Assembly (NCBI GenBank): GCA_916700875.1
Contig: CAKAKS010000066.1
Location: 17,108,361 to 17,172,360 of the forward strand
Length of the DNA stretch: 64,000 bases
Direction of reading: 5' to 3'
From: Sebastes aleutianus
Taxonomy: Eukaryota; Chordata; Actinopteri; Perciformes; Sebastidae
Shown piece by piece: positions 22,601-34,062 of the stretch. The position numbers were made by a program, and so were the translations under genes. Every line of letters starts with the position of its first letter. Position 1 is the stretch's first letter. A model generated the notes under the pieces. That model had not been told where the DNA came from. It did not search any database and was given only the letters and a program-made list of their open reading frames with translations.

Positions 22601-23663
22601 TAAGCCTTCCTTGCGGGTTGCACATAATATACCAGCCCGTTCTCATTTCCAGGGCGTTAAATACCGAGGCTTTGTCATGGCCGTCGGGGTTTGGTACCGA
22701 CGCACACAGCACCCTTTAGCGCCGGTATGAAACTGGGCGTTCCATTAACTACGACGTAAACTCAACCGTAGCAACAGTAAACGCTCCGAGAAAGTGCGCC
22801 GGGAGTGTGGTGACGTAGTTTGACGAGTTGGGATGACTATAACTCAGACTGCACTTATTTTCTGTCAGGTAGAGTCCACTGAAGAGGGTTGTTTCAGCCA
22901 TTAAGCTCCCTTTTCAAGCATGATTATACTGAGTTCACAGTGTGTTGCTTTCAACCATTTTTCGTCATTTGTGTCTTCCACCAGGGGGGAAGCAGACGAT
23001 CTGGTGGTCACGGGCCTGTACCTCCTTCCTGGCCTCCCATGATGCCTTTTGGTCCACCAGTGAGTTGGAATATATCTGTGCACTAATTAGAAATAGAAAA
23101 GCTACAGCCGATAATGTTTTTATTTGAGCAATGGGGTCTGCAATCGAGATGTAAAAAGCACACATTTACTCATTCAGCTGGTACATTGAGAAACAACTGC
23201 CAACATTGATAGACAACAAATATCGTCAGCTTGCAGCATCAGCATTGTGATCACACTCTCTCTCTGCAACAGATGATCCCTCCACCTCCGCCGATGAGCC
23301 CCGACATGGTGGATGACGAGGCTTTGGGCAGCGTGCTCATCTCCTGGTACATGAGTGGATATCACACGGGATACTACATGGTATGTGCACAGAATCTAAC
23401 TGACTTATTATGGTCTGTAAAAGAGGGATTTGCAGCTTTAATTTACAGGTTCAGTCTCTTACATTTTTTAGTGAAGAATGGTAATCTGTACGCATATGCT
23501 TCTTAGCTAGAAGAGCCTTTTCATCAAATGCCCGCCGCTGCATAATAGGTAGGAGTCCTTGATTTTTTAAAAGGGAAGCTATATCAACATCATATTCTTT
23601 TTACAGGGGTTGAAACAAGGACGCAAAGAAGCTGCCAATTGGACGAAACTGCACCACAAATGA
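19005..23663 (+). CDS. smn1: Survival motor neuron protein (SMN), 8 coding exons
   Basis: Coding exons are 19005-19052, 19914-19985, 20088-20219, 20862-21053, 22045-22224, 22985-23059, 23273-23380 and 23607-23663, all phase 0, giving 287 aa. SMN with Gemins assembles Sm rings on spliceosomal snRNAs. Visible parts are the Gemin2-binding segment [19 protein letters not shown] (18-36), a Lys-rich stretch (about 58-75), the Tudor domain (85-140) with cage positions Trp95, Tyr102, Phe120 and Tyr123 plus Asn125, Pro-rich runs (exons 5-7), and the oligomerising YG box [15 protein letters not shown]. The last exon encodes [18 protein letters not shown], equivalent to human exon 7. Exon 5's acceptor at 22044 (ATGAAG) has a poor pyrimidine tract and is the least certain border. 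A poly(A) signal AATAAA is at 23856-23861. Confidence 0.96.
19637..19684. repeat. (ATT)n microsatellite
   Basis: About 16 uninterrupted ATT units in smn1 intron 1. Confidence 0.92.
20350..20745 (-). mobile_element. MITE, family with TTAAAGGTCTTATTGATAAC ends (copy 2)
   Basis: This is the reverse complement of the element at 7463-7887, bounded by TTAAAGGTGCTATTGATAAC and GTTACCAATAAGACCTTTAA. It fills most of smn1 intron 3. No coding capacity. Confidence 0.78.
22630..22860. repeat. GC-richer dispersed repeat in smn1 intron 5
   Basis: The segment begins around CAGCCCGTTCTCATTTCC and continues AGGGCGTTAAATACCGAGGC. Its CpG-richer composition contrasts with the AT-rich flanks. I associate the opening phrase with a teleost DNA-type repeat. 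The right boundary (near TGACGTAGTTTGACGAG) is approximate. Confidence 0.45.
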
Positions 23664-23855
23664 AATGATCAACTCAACATTTCATAGTTTCAGTTTCTCA
23701 GGACGTCACCCGGAGCAGCAGCCACCCTCCCTGTTGTGTCTGATGTGTGTTTTTCTTGTTTCAATGAAATGTTATATACTTAAGTGTACATGCTGTGAAC
23801 ACAACGTTCATCGGAGCTCAAGGAGGAGAGTTTTGTATTCTTTGTAAATAGATTA

Positions 23856-23861
23856 AATAAA
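23856..23861 (+). terminator. smn1 poly(A) signal
   Basis: Canonical AATAAA 193 bases after the smn1 stop codon, in an AT-rich 3' UTR. Confidence 0.75.
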
Positions 23862-26800
23862 GGCTATCAGAGCACAGTTGATAACTCGCTCAATATTTTG
23901 TTTTTATTGCAGTTTTATAAAATTAAACTTTATGAATATGTTAATTTATTGTACCGATTAGCAAAAGAGGGAATTGTTATCCAAATTTTTACATGACAGA
24001 CTCGATGATGTGTGGTTGTAATGGCAAGTAATGTCCAGCAGAAGTCAGACTAGTATAATGTATTCACATTTACAGGAAAATGTGGCATGAATACATAATG
24101 GCTTGGTGTCTAAACCTGCATAGAACCATTGCCAGGCACTCTTTGCTTCTAAATTGTGTGTCTGCTGTACACTTGTGTCTCTTGGCATGCTAAGAATTTG
24201 ATTGCAAGCCAGACTTGAGTCCTGTTTTAGTCCCTCTGGTGCTTTCCTCACAGTTAATTCAGAGAATCGTTCCAGTGTATGCGTTGCGTTCAAGCTCTGT
24301 GTTTTCCCTCAGGCGTTCCCTCATCCACTACCCAACATAGGATCGCATCCATCATAATGTTTTTTCACATCGGATACATATTTCAGAGTGATAGTAGGAA
24401 GGGTTTCAACTACAGACAGTAAGACACATTGGGCCAGTTGTGCAGATAAAAATGGATTCTTATACAAAGTAATTGTGAAACATTAAGATCACTACGCTTG
24501 ACAAACTCAAACTTCCAAGATTTTAATGCAGACAAAAGGGCGTTTGCAGGTCAGAGAGAGAGAACATTGGTGGGGTGTTTTTTGCCACCAATGTTTTTAT
24601 ATGGTATGCTTGTGTGGAATGAGTCACTTACTGTCTTTTTAACTTTGGGTCTGCATAGCAGTTATATCCTGAGTTGTCCTGAAGAGGGATCCTGGAATGT
24701 TTGAAGTTTAATAATGTAAGAAGAACAGAAGAGGAAGTAAGGCAATAGTTACTGTATGTGAGTGTATATTTAGAATATAGAAAACCACATGTAATTACAG
24801 TGGGAACAGCCACAATCTTTCTGCTGAGCCTGTAGCGCTTTCATTCCACGAAAAGGAAGCCAAACAGATTTCCCATATATCCTATACGGGTGATTTGCTG
24901 CCTGTTTACACCCACTCCTCTGGTTCTAATCTGGTGGGCAATTGATCATTTACTGTGAGTGTGTGTGAGGCAGAGAGAGAAACAGAATAGGGTTTTGTAA
25001 CAGCATGATTGTCTCCTGTTTTTTGACATCATGTGATCTTCCTCCAGCTGCTCCATAGCCATTGCTCTCTTGAGTGAAGAGCGGCCCCTTTGTTTGCGTA
25101 CCGACTGTGGTCGGCATTTTATAGCCCACTGTGACCGTGTGCCAGTGTTGAATGCTGTATTTGATTCTCACTGTAGCAGTCACTTTTGTTTTGTCCTCCT
25201 GTCTGAGAGAAAAGAGAGACGGCAACAGGAGAAAATGTAGTTTGTGGGATTTACAAATAAGAATATGCACTATAAACGAGGGGTGATAAACCAGACCTAT
25301 CTTTCCCCCACAGATGGATTTAAAATCTGCCACGGCAAAGCCAGCACATAAGCCCCTTGCCTGCCTGACTCTGCAGCAAACTGAGCTGCCCAAAGGGCTC
25401 GATGGAGCCCGGCGAGGAGTTAAAAGGGGGTCAGACTTGGGAAAGCGCTGCTCCCCTCTGTGACTGTCTACCCCCTACTGACCAGAGCCGCATGAGGCGT
25501 GTAAACATAATCTGCATTTCACATAGTCCCTTCTAGGGAACAGACAGACATCCAAGTGAGATCACATTGTTGCATGAGTTACAGCGCCTTCAGCTGTTTA
25601 CTCAAGCTCCCAACATCAACAAACATCCTGCTTTTAAATACGAGACTTGGGGGGGAGATTAGAGGAACGGGGGGCTACGCAAGCCCCTTTCCCTTTTTCC
25701 ACAGAGACTGAGCACCAAACACTCATTGCAGAACTACAGTCATCATTATATGTTTAGGATTGTGGTGAAAACACCTTTAACGTGTGTGATCTTTGCTAAA
25801 CCACTGGATGTAAGTGTATGTGAGACTTTATTTTACAGTGCACCAAACTGTTGAGTAATCTGGTTGAAACACGGGAGATGCAACACTATTTATATATATT
25901 TTTTCTCTTCCAAAGAGCACAAACAAGATTTCATGATTGGCAGACAGACAACAGATTGCTGTATCAAGGCTGTTTATGATTCAAGACAAAAATAAGCAAA
26001 ACATGCTCACCATCACAACATACCATAATGCCAGACAGTGGATTTTCAGAGTTAATTGCCAACCCAGTGTTAATTAAAGCAGTTGAAAATCACAGTGAAC
26101 AATGGCTCGCAATTACACAAACCCTGATGTGGACTTTATCTTAATGCATTGATTTCCAGCCATGCATCATTAAAGGCTTTTTAACTGAGCTTTGCCGTTT
26201 GTTATAGCATCTGATTCTGCTCTCTATTAACACACTTTATTTGGATAGTTTCAGGTGATACAATAGGTCATGGTTGGGGTCAAACAGTGTTTGAATGTGC
26301 AGGAAACAGATAAATAGAGCTTTGTTGAACACTGGCTTCTTGCCACCGAGTAGTTATTGTAATATCATCACTGAATAGCTCAAAAGAAAGGAAAGAGTTT
26401 TGGCCTTGAGGCATTTCAGGCAAGATGTACATCAGTCTGTACTAGACTGGGTGAATATCTGGTACGTTGCTTACTTGGAATTTATAGAATGAACAGCCAC
26501 ACACACAAGTGTGAGTGGGCAGACAGTTCATGAGTCTAAGAGGCCTGAATTGGATGTGAGTCCAAGTATCTGGATATAATGTGCCTTCTTGTTGGACTGA
26601 ACTAAGCAGAATTGTGGGTATCACCTTGTGTCACAAGACTGACCTCTTGGTGAGTTTGATCCTCAATGACCTTCTGACCTTTCAGGATTCCTTACACAGC
26701 AGGTCCTTTAAAAGTCCTAGTGCAGCCACAGGTCATGATTCACATTCTTTTGCAGATGCTCGTAAATAAAATGTTATACGTGAAAGCAAAGCTCATACCC

Positions 26801-27297
26801 CCCCGCCCGTTTTACAGCCCCTTAACAGGCTGCATTATTGGAATTAAGGAGATGGGGATTCTCAGGAGGCCAACAATTTGCAAATAAGCTGAAACATTTT
26901 TAAAAGCTCCTGCTCCTTGGAGAGGTCAAGGGAATAGTTTTATCTGGTATGCTCTTTATGTGAGAAGCTATGTGCTATTAACCTTATCAACCCAGCTGGA
27001 CCCACTGGTGGATTCATCGTTCAAAGGTACATTATCTGGCAAAACATCTCTTATATGATGATGATATTACAGACCTCGAGCTTTCTAACGATATCAAACT
27101 TCTCAGTTTGAACTCAATAGAAATCTAGCTCTTTCTTTTTATTCGATGGAGTGGTACAGCCCTAAAAATGGCATCTGACTGAATGTGTCACCCAAGGTAA
27201 TAACTTTTATCTGTAAAGTACCTTTTATGCATTCATTTAGCTCATTTAAACCATAATGGACAAATGTGTAAGTAAGTGCAATATACAACTTAAAATA

Positions 27298-27752
27298 ATG
27301 GTGCCTTCAAATGGGGTCGTGTTTACCGTGTTCACGAGATGAGTCCATATGAACGCCCCCCTCATGTCGTATTCACGACCTCGCAAGTGGAAAGTTTCTG
27401 AAAGCTCCGAGTTCACGACTTGTGACGTGTTTTTTGTGCTTGTCAGAAATGGCATTGGCCATGGAAGTTCATTTTTCAGTGTATAATAAGTTCATATATT
27501 GTAATTTTAGTCATATAATGTTTTTCTTGGTAATTCTATAATATATCTGAGGAAAATGTTGATATTCCCGACAGCCTCATCTTTTTCCTCTGTCATTATC
27601 CCTTTGTATTTACTGTACCGACAGTATTATTAATATTGCCGTTGCTTAGCAGCGGTGTTCTCACGACTTAACCACTTGAACGTCAAGCATATCGTGTACA
27701 TGACTTCCCATGTTGTAAACACAAGTTCAAGAGTTTCATTTGAAGGCGCCAT
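27298..27752. mobile_element. MITE with ATGGTGCCTTCAAATG ends
   Basis: The left end ATGGTGCCTTCAAATG and right end CATTTGAAGGCGCCAT are inverted repeats. Similarity continues inward to GTGTTTAC and GTAAACAC. Noncoding body of about 455 bp. Confidence 0.65.
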
Positions 27753-27771
27753 GCACACAGTGTGATGCTGT

Positions 27772-27961
27772 CAACATGTCATTGCAGGGTAAACACAGGT
27801 GTAATTAATAACATTAATTATGGCCCTGTTCCACTGAGGTGGGCCAGTTCTCTGGTATTGTACATGCTGGCTCACTGGAATGCCTGTGGCACACTAAATA
27901 TAAGGGGACCATAATTAATGTTATTGATTACACCTGTGTTTACTATGCCTTGACATGTCAA
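27772..27961. mobile_element. 190-bp near-palindromic MITE
   Basis: Arms of about 55-60 bp (27772-27830 and 27905-27961) are inverted copies containing GTAAACACAGGTGTAATTAA and AACATTAATTATGG. They meet around a roughly 75-base centre. There is no room for coding sequence, so it can only move with help from another transposase. Confidence 0.75.
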
Positions 27962-28098
27962 AAGGGCCTTTTAAAAAGGAATTTTAATCATTTTAATTTT
28001 AAACTTTGGAGTGCCAGGAGTTAAATGTTTTTGCGGCAAAAACATAAACATCATTGAAAAAAAAAGTTTGAAGTTGAAATATGAACATGGAACTAGGG

Positions 28099-28729
28099 TT
28101 TAAAGCTGCAGTGGGTGGAAATGGAGCAAATATGATTAAAAAAAAAAAGTTATTTTTATAAAACGGTCATTATAACTTGACAGTAGTGCATGAGACAGGT
28201 AATCTGAAAAAAATCATGTGCCTCTGTGTCCTCCGGTGCTCCTAATGGCATCTGCAAGATTTCACAAAACGGAGGAAAACAACCAATCAGAGCCGAGCTG
28301 GAGCAGCTGTCAATCACTCACAAACTCTGCTTCAACGGTCAAACTAGGCAGCGCTGAACAAATATGAATCAATATTCTGTTACTGTAATGACTATTTCTC
28401 TCCTCAAATGTTTTCAGAAACATCTTGTAGTGTACTGTTTAGCTGTAAAATGAGACAGTTTGTGACCCGGCAGTCATATTGAGATCTGTTGAGGAAATAC
28501 CAAGCACCGCCCATCAGATGAAGCACAACCAATAGGAACGCTCTCTCTCTGAAATGACCTGTGATTGGCCAAAGTCTCCCGTCATGGGCTAGATATTTTA
28601 AAGCCTGAAAACAGAGCCATAAGGAGGTGCAGAAGTTTCTCAGAACACTAGAATTACAATATGCTGAAAGGTTATTGTAGAATTTTTGCCCAATGATGCC
28701 AAAAAATGTCTGCCTACTGAAGCTTTAAA
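28099..28729 (+). mobile_element. CCAAT-rich MITE family, copy 1
   Basis: The ends TTTAAAGCTGCAGTGGGTGG and CTGCCTACTGAAGCTTTAAA are imperfect inverted repeats. The body (630 bp) recurs at 31440-32088, 41669-42241 and, inverted, 60200-60878. It carries ACCAATCAGAGC, ACCAATAGGAAC and GTGATTGGCC, that is, CCAAT motifs on both strands. Noncoding. Confidence 0.82.
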
Positions 28730-28866
28730 GACATTTATATATAGGCTAAAAGTAGTAGTACTAATGAATGCCTTCTACATGTAGGCTTTTTGGATTGTGT
28801 ACATTTTGAAAGTTATATGCCAGAATGAAATAACTAGTTTCATGCTTTATCCATCCTGCTACCTCA

Positions 28867-29408
28867 GTAGGTTCACAACTATTCTCAGGGACTCCTCCCA
28901 CCCAGCTCATCACCTATTTGACCTGCTGCCCTCTGGCCGGCGCTACAGGTCAATGAAAGCCTGCACCTCCAGACTCGCGAACAGTTTCTTTCCCTGGGCC
29001 ATACGGACACTGAACAAACAATAAATCTGTGCAATATTAATACACTGAATGTAAAATACATTTGTCTGTGCAATATATCGTTGATGCAATATACACCTCA
29101 AGTGCAACTACCTTTGTTTACATTTTATTTATTACATCTACCCTACCTATTTTACAAGTACAATTGCCTCTGTTTACATTACATCTATTTTTATATTTTA
29201 TACTTCTACTGTAACACTTCTGTTTATATTTATTTATTACATCTACTTTACCTGTTTTATTTGCTTTATAACTGTGTGTTTTACCTGTTATATGTTTTAT
29301 CTGCCTCGTTTAGTCTTGTCAAGTATTTGTTTTAAAGCACTGGTCAGAAGTGGCAACTGTGACTCTCGTTGTATTTAACACAATGACAATAAAGCTTTCT
29401 AGTCTATT
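28867..29408 (+). mobile_element. 5'-truncated LINE fragment with ORF2 C-terminus
   Basis: The residual frame reads FTTILRDSSHPAHHLFDLLP then SGRRYRSMKACTSRLANSFF and ends TLNKQ-stop (about 28870-29024). This is the typical C-terminus of fish CR1/Rex1-type LINE polyproteins. A 3' UTR follows with TGACAATAAAGCTTTCTAGT. The fragment splits copy A of the local duplication, so it arrived after the unit existed, or the other copies derive from the unsplit unit. Confidence 0.75.
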
Positions 29409-29970
29409 CTATGTCTTTGCATAAACAGGCCTACACCACAGGCATCTGAGATATTGTAATAATAAATCTCTAGTGCCAGTAGGGGTTTCCGGGCAGCGAG
29501 GACAGGGTAAAGTTAGATCCCAGCTCCACCACATGGGGTTTTTATATCTGGTATATTTTTTGGTACTTTGTACTTTGTACTACTAACTTTTTTACTACCT
29601 TTTTACTAACATGTTTTGCACTATGGAACGAATAATCGAATAATATGAGACCTTTAAAGACATTTTTTAAATTATATAGGCTAAAAGTAGTAGTACTAAT
29701 GAATGCCTTCTACATGTACAGGCTTTTTGGATTGTGTACATTTTGAAATGCCAGAATGAAATAACTAGTTTCATGCTTTATCCATCCTGCTGCTGAATGT
29801 CTTGCATAAACAGGCCTACCACATCTCCTTGTATATTTATATCTGGTATATATTTTTTTGTACTTTGTACTTTGTACTACTAACTTTTTTACTGCCTTTT
29901 TAGTAACACGTTTTGCACTATGGAACTGTGATACTGGAAACTTGAATTTCCCTAGGGATCAATAAAGTTA

Positions 29971-29971
<1 letters not shown>

Positions 29972-30018
<47 letters not shown>
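29972..30018. repeat. (ATCT)n microsatellite at a LINE tail
   Basis: About 11 ATCT units directly after TTCCCTAGGGATCAATAAAG, the usual 3' end plus tandem tail of a LINE copy. Confidence 0.9.
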
Positions 30019-30671
30019 AATATGAGACCTTTAAATACATTTATAAATTATATAGGCTAATAGTAGTACTAATGAATGCCTTCTACATGTAGGCTTTTTG
30101 GATTGTGTACATTTTGAAAGTTATATGCCGGAATGAAATAACTAGTTTCATGCTTTATCCATCCATGCTGCTGAATGTCTTGCATAAACAGGCCTATACC
30201 ACAGGCATCTGAGATATTGTAATAATAAATCTCTACTGTGGCACTCATCACCAGTAGGGGTCTGAGGACAGGGTAAAGTTATAGGTCCCAGCTCCACCAC
30301 ATGGGGTGTCACCGTGTCACTGTTGCGCGCACAAGACAAGGGGCAGTGTGTTTGGGAAAAGTGAAAAGTCAGCTGTGAAGGAAGGAAGGAATACTCCGTG
30401 AATCAGTGTGTTTTTTTTCTTCCTCCTTGCTTCAGACTCGGCTCCTACATCAGAAGAAGCGTCAGTGTTTGATTCGGGGCTTGCCTTAATCTCTTGGGAG
30501 TTTTTTTTCTTCCCCCTCCGGTGGGGCCGTTTTACCACCTGGATCTGCGCCGGGGCTGTTTGGCACTTTTTCTGAAGCGATTCCTCCCAGTTTTTTGCGC
30601 TCCTCACTTTGAGTTAATCCAGTCTGCATTTATAGGACTATCTGTGAAGTTGGCAGAAAAGCAGAGAGACG

Positions 30672-30782
30672 ATGTTTTGCCGAAATCAAACGGCAAGAGC
30701 AACCGTCGCCCGCGGCTCTGCCCTTGAAATGGAGATACGACGAGGGAAGTTCAGAAAGAGCGTTTTTCTGGACACATCACAG
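30672..30782 (+). CDS. Candidate alternative first coding exon A (37 aa), gene unidentified
   Basis: The frame opens at ATG 30672 and encodes MFCRNQTARATVARGSA, LEMEIRRGKFRKSVFLD and TSQ before the donor CAG|GTAAAACT (cut after 30782, phase 0). The second Met (30729) could also start it. The peptide is basic (7 Arg, 2 Lys) with no signal peptide. The preceding 370 bases resemble a promoter/5' UTR: CpG-containing, with GCGCGC at about 30325 and poly-pyrimidine tracts. I do not recognise the protein. The phase matches exons B and C, suggesting alternative starts of one large gene continuing beyond the window. No downstream acceptor partner was found inside the window. Confidence 0.5.
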
Positions 30783-31252
30783 GTAAAACTCAGATTGTCC
30801 GCCAGTTATCTCCACCGTCAACACACACAAACACACATATACACACACACTAGGGGGGTTTGTCTGTTTACAACTTTGACTGATCTCTCTCCCTTCTACA
30901 AACTAACTTATTTGGCACACTTTGAATCTTGTTTCTGAAGGTTTCTTTGAATGTGTACCCTGCTTTCAGCTTTGTGTGATATTTTAATTAAACTGCACCG
31001 GAGAGAGATGCTGCTGCTGCGTTCACGTCCTCAAATTAAAACCTCTTAATTGCAGCATTTTCTACAAACTGCTTCGCATTTTACATTGACTCTAAACAAA
31101 TCTCAATAATATCCCCACTGAGACTTGAAAGTGTGTCTCTTGTATGCTCTGTAGTGGGTTGAAAGCAACTTAAATGTGCTTTATGATGAGGTTTCTGTCT
31201 CCCATGGTGTTGTTTTTTAATAGTATAGTTTTGTTGTTGTGCTGGCACATTT

Positions 31253-32088
31253 AAGTGGTTATTGCATGACATTTGTTTTTCATAATAGCTCATTTTTACT
31301 TCTATAAAAATGCATTATACTATTTTGTTCTCAAGAGATTTCTCCTGATATTCACCTTGATCAACTCTTCTCACACACTTTCTTTGAATAACATTGCAAA
31401 ATATCAAAACAACTCTTCTGTAAAGCACATTGGCTCACTTTTAATGCTGCAGTGGGTAGAAATGGAGCAAATATCATTAAAAAAGGTTATTTTTATAAAA
31501 CAGTCACTATATCCTGAGAAGTGCATGAGACAGGTAATCTGAAAAAAATCATGTGCCTCTGTGTCCTCAGGTTATCTTAATGGCATCTGTTAGATTTCAC
31601 AGACCAGAGGAAAACAACCAATCAGAGCTGAGCTAGAGCCTTGCCGTTTCTGAGCAGCTGTCAATCACTCGCAAACTCCGATCAAACGGTCAAACTAGGC
31701 AGCGCTGATCAAATATGAATCAATATTCTGTTACTGTAATGCCTATTTCTCGCCACAAATGTTTTCAGAAAAATCTTGTTGTGTACTGTTTAGCTGTAAA
31801 ATTAGAAAGTTTGTGACTCGGCATTCATGTTGAGATCTGTTGAGGAAATACCAAGCACCGCCCAACAGACGGAGCACAACCAATAGGAACGCTCTCTCTT
31901 TGAAATGACCTGTGATTGGCCAAAGTCTCCCGTTACGGGTTAGATTTTTCAAAGCCTGAAAACAGAGCCATGAGGAGATGCAGAAGTCTAGATTTCTCTC
32001 AGATCACTTGAAGTACAATATGCTAAAAGGTAATCGTGGAATTTTTCCCCAATGATGCCAAAAACTTTCTGCCTACTGCAGGTTTAAC
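31253..32088 (+). repeat. Duplicated segment, copy 1 (with CCAAT-rich MITE copy 2)
   Basis: The first 190 bases (AAGTGGTTATTGCATGACAT through GTAAAGCACATTGGCTCAC) match 41480-41668 almost exactly. They are followed in both places by the CCAAT-rich MITE (31440-32088 here). MITE copies 1 and 4 lack this flank, so flank and MITE were duplicated together. Confidence 0.85.
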
Positions 32089-34029
32089 TGCCTTAGTTTT
32101 GACTGCAGCATGTGGACAGTCACCCTCAAAGAAATAGTCAAAAAAAGGCTGCATCCAAAAGTTGAGAACTAGGTCAGAACTGCAGTCTGTGTGTATCCCT
32201 CTCAGCTGTTTATCACTGGATTAGAACCGCTACTCTTCATGCATGTTTTCCTCTTCCTCCCTGCAAAGCTCCCATGTCAACATCTGCTTCTTATTAGCCA
32301 CCGTTTGTCTGTCGGCAGAGCAGGCAGACTCAGAAGCGACTTCCAATCCAAGCTCTAATTATTTTTACTCGCGGCCGGGCCACTTTAATACTGTTTTGAT
32401 GGAAATTCCTCCCTCTGTCCATCTCCATTCTCTTCCCCTCTCTCTCTATCTCTCTCTCTCTTTCTCTCTCACACACACACAAACACACTCACTTGCCTGT
32501 GGGCAGTTTGCATATTACTTTGGTTTCACTTGAGAGTGCTGGTATTTGGTTTATTCACTGAGAAACATATTCCTGTTTTAGGGGTGTTTGTGTACACAGT
32601 GTTGGAAGGTCTGAGACTTGTTTTGGTGATACTAGACAGAAAGAAAGAGGGATGTGTGTGTGTGGAAGAGAGTATCAGAGAGAGAGAAGGGTTGGGGGAT
32701 TCAATTGTAACAGGATATTTAAGGAATGTTAATGGTGCAATATAGCAAATGGAAAAGATAGGCTATTGATTCTGTCTCTCTCCTTCCCTCTCTTGCTTTT
32801 TCACCCTGCCCATGTGTGTGTGTGCAGGCAAAACACATTGTCAGCTAGTTGTTTATAATTCATGTCACAGGAAAACACCACTAACACCCCGAGAGTCAGG
32901 CACACTCGTATTGATGTGCAGTCAGAATTACCCTGATCTGGTGTCAACGCGAGTTCATATCTGACACACAAGCTCGTAAAGACCAGTAATGCATAACACC
33001 TCCTGGAGGTGCAGTGTGTGGTTAGGTCTGTACGGTATCTCAGGCAGCAGGATGTGAATGATCTCGTGTGTTTTTCGTGTTTATTTTCAGATTGTGAGAG
33101 TTGATGATTGAGTGTACAAACAGTGTAAGCAATTTTCCTCAGAGGTGTCATGATAAGAGAGATGAGCAGTGACACATGGTCTTTTTTAGGTAGTCCAGGC
33201 ATTCATGCTTATCTTGTATAATATCTATTTATGTATTTATCTGGCCAGCGGGGTCAAGTGAGGGTTAGATGAGGAGAGAGCAGAAGAGGACGACTGTTTT
33301 TTTTTTTATATTTCCACCCCTAACTCATATGTTTTCCCCTGTTTAGTCTCTGTATTAGTTATTTATCAGGGTAAATACTTCCCTTCTTCTCAACAACAAC
33401 AATCATTGCTTCCTTAACTGTGTAATCTGCTCTCTGCTGGTTCTCATACAAGATTAATTTGTGTCTCTGCCTTTGTTGCCAATGCTAATGATCCTCTTTC
33501 AGGGACTGAGACTTTCCTCCGGCTCTGTGTGTTAGGGCTCTCTCAATGCCACTGTGGGACCTGTCTGTGGCATCTCAATGAAGCAGGCTACTTCCGTGTG
33601 AAAGCAACACCCTTTTCACCGGGCCAGGGGATATCACGTTTGTTTGTGTGTGCGCGCGTTCGTTTGTGCCAACATTTGAGCCTCTTATGTAAATGTGTGT
33701 ATCATGAAGGTGGTCGGTCAATGACATGTTATCAGAGAGTGAAACGCACAATGCTCAAACAGCTGATAGAGAATGTCTAGCTTTTGTTGGACTGAACCCA
33801 AAGTGATATAGTGCCAACTTAGTTTTGCAAACTCATTAGTATGTATGTGGGCAATGGGAGTGTGTATCCGGTAGAGACTTTCCCTACATGCCCCAGTTAT
33901 CAAACCTAAACTCTTGCATTAGACCATATTCACAGCAGCGAACTGTGTGTGTATTTGATCAGCTTAAGAATTAAGTATTTAATATGTTTGTTGTTAAAGG
34001 GACGCTTGTATCTTTTGAATGGAGACAAT

Positions 34030-34060
<31 letters not shown>
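34030..34060. repeat. (GT)n microsatellite
   Basis: About 15 uninterrupted GT units. Confidence 0.9.

Positions 34061-34062
<2 letters not shown>

Larger units (their letters stand above)
23880..28734. other. Intergenic region downstream of smn1
   Basis: No coding gene is supported on either strand. Open frames are short, lack homology that I recognise, and include a 147-codon minus frame at 25393-24950 without exon character. The right half contains three inverted-repeat elements (27298-27752, 27772-27961, 28099-28729). The left 3.4 kb looks unique; without alignment I cannot say whether conserved noncoding elements are present. Confidence 0.5.
28735..30306 (+). repeat. Locally triplicated block interrupted by LINE fragments
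   Basis: A unit starting TTATATAGGCTAAAAGTAG and running to CCATCCTGCTGCTGAATG, then CACCACATGGGG, occurs three times. Copy A is 28735-28866 plus 29409-29537, split by a LINE fragment. Copy B is 29676-29822 (3' part missing). Copy C is 30052-30306. Between copies lie two versions of a LINE-tail-like stretch with GTACTTTGTACTTTGTAC and TTTGCACTATGGAAC. The block ends about 360 bases upstream of the coding exon at 30672. Confidence 0.75.

Noticed and set aside
24950..25393. 147-codon minus-strand open frame
   Set aside because: No family features, no splice signals and biased low-complexity composition. It lies between smn1 and repeats and is best explained as chance.
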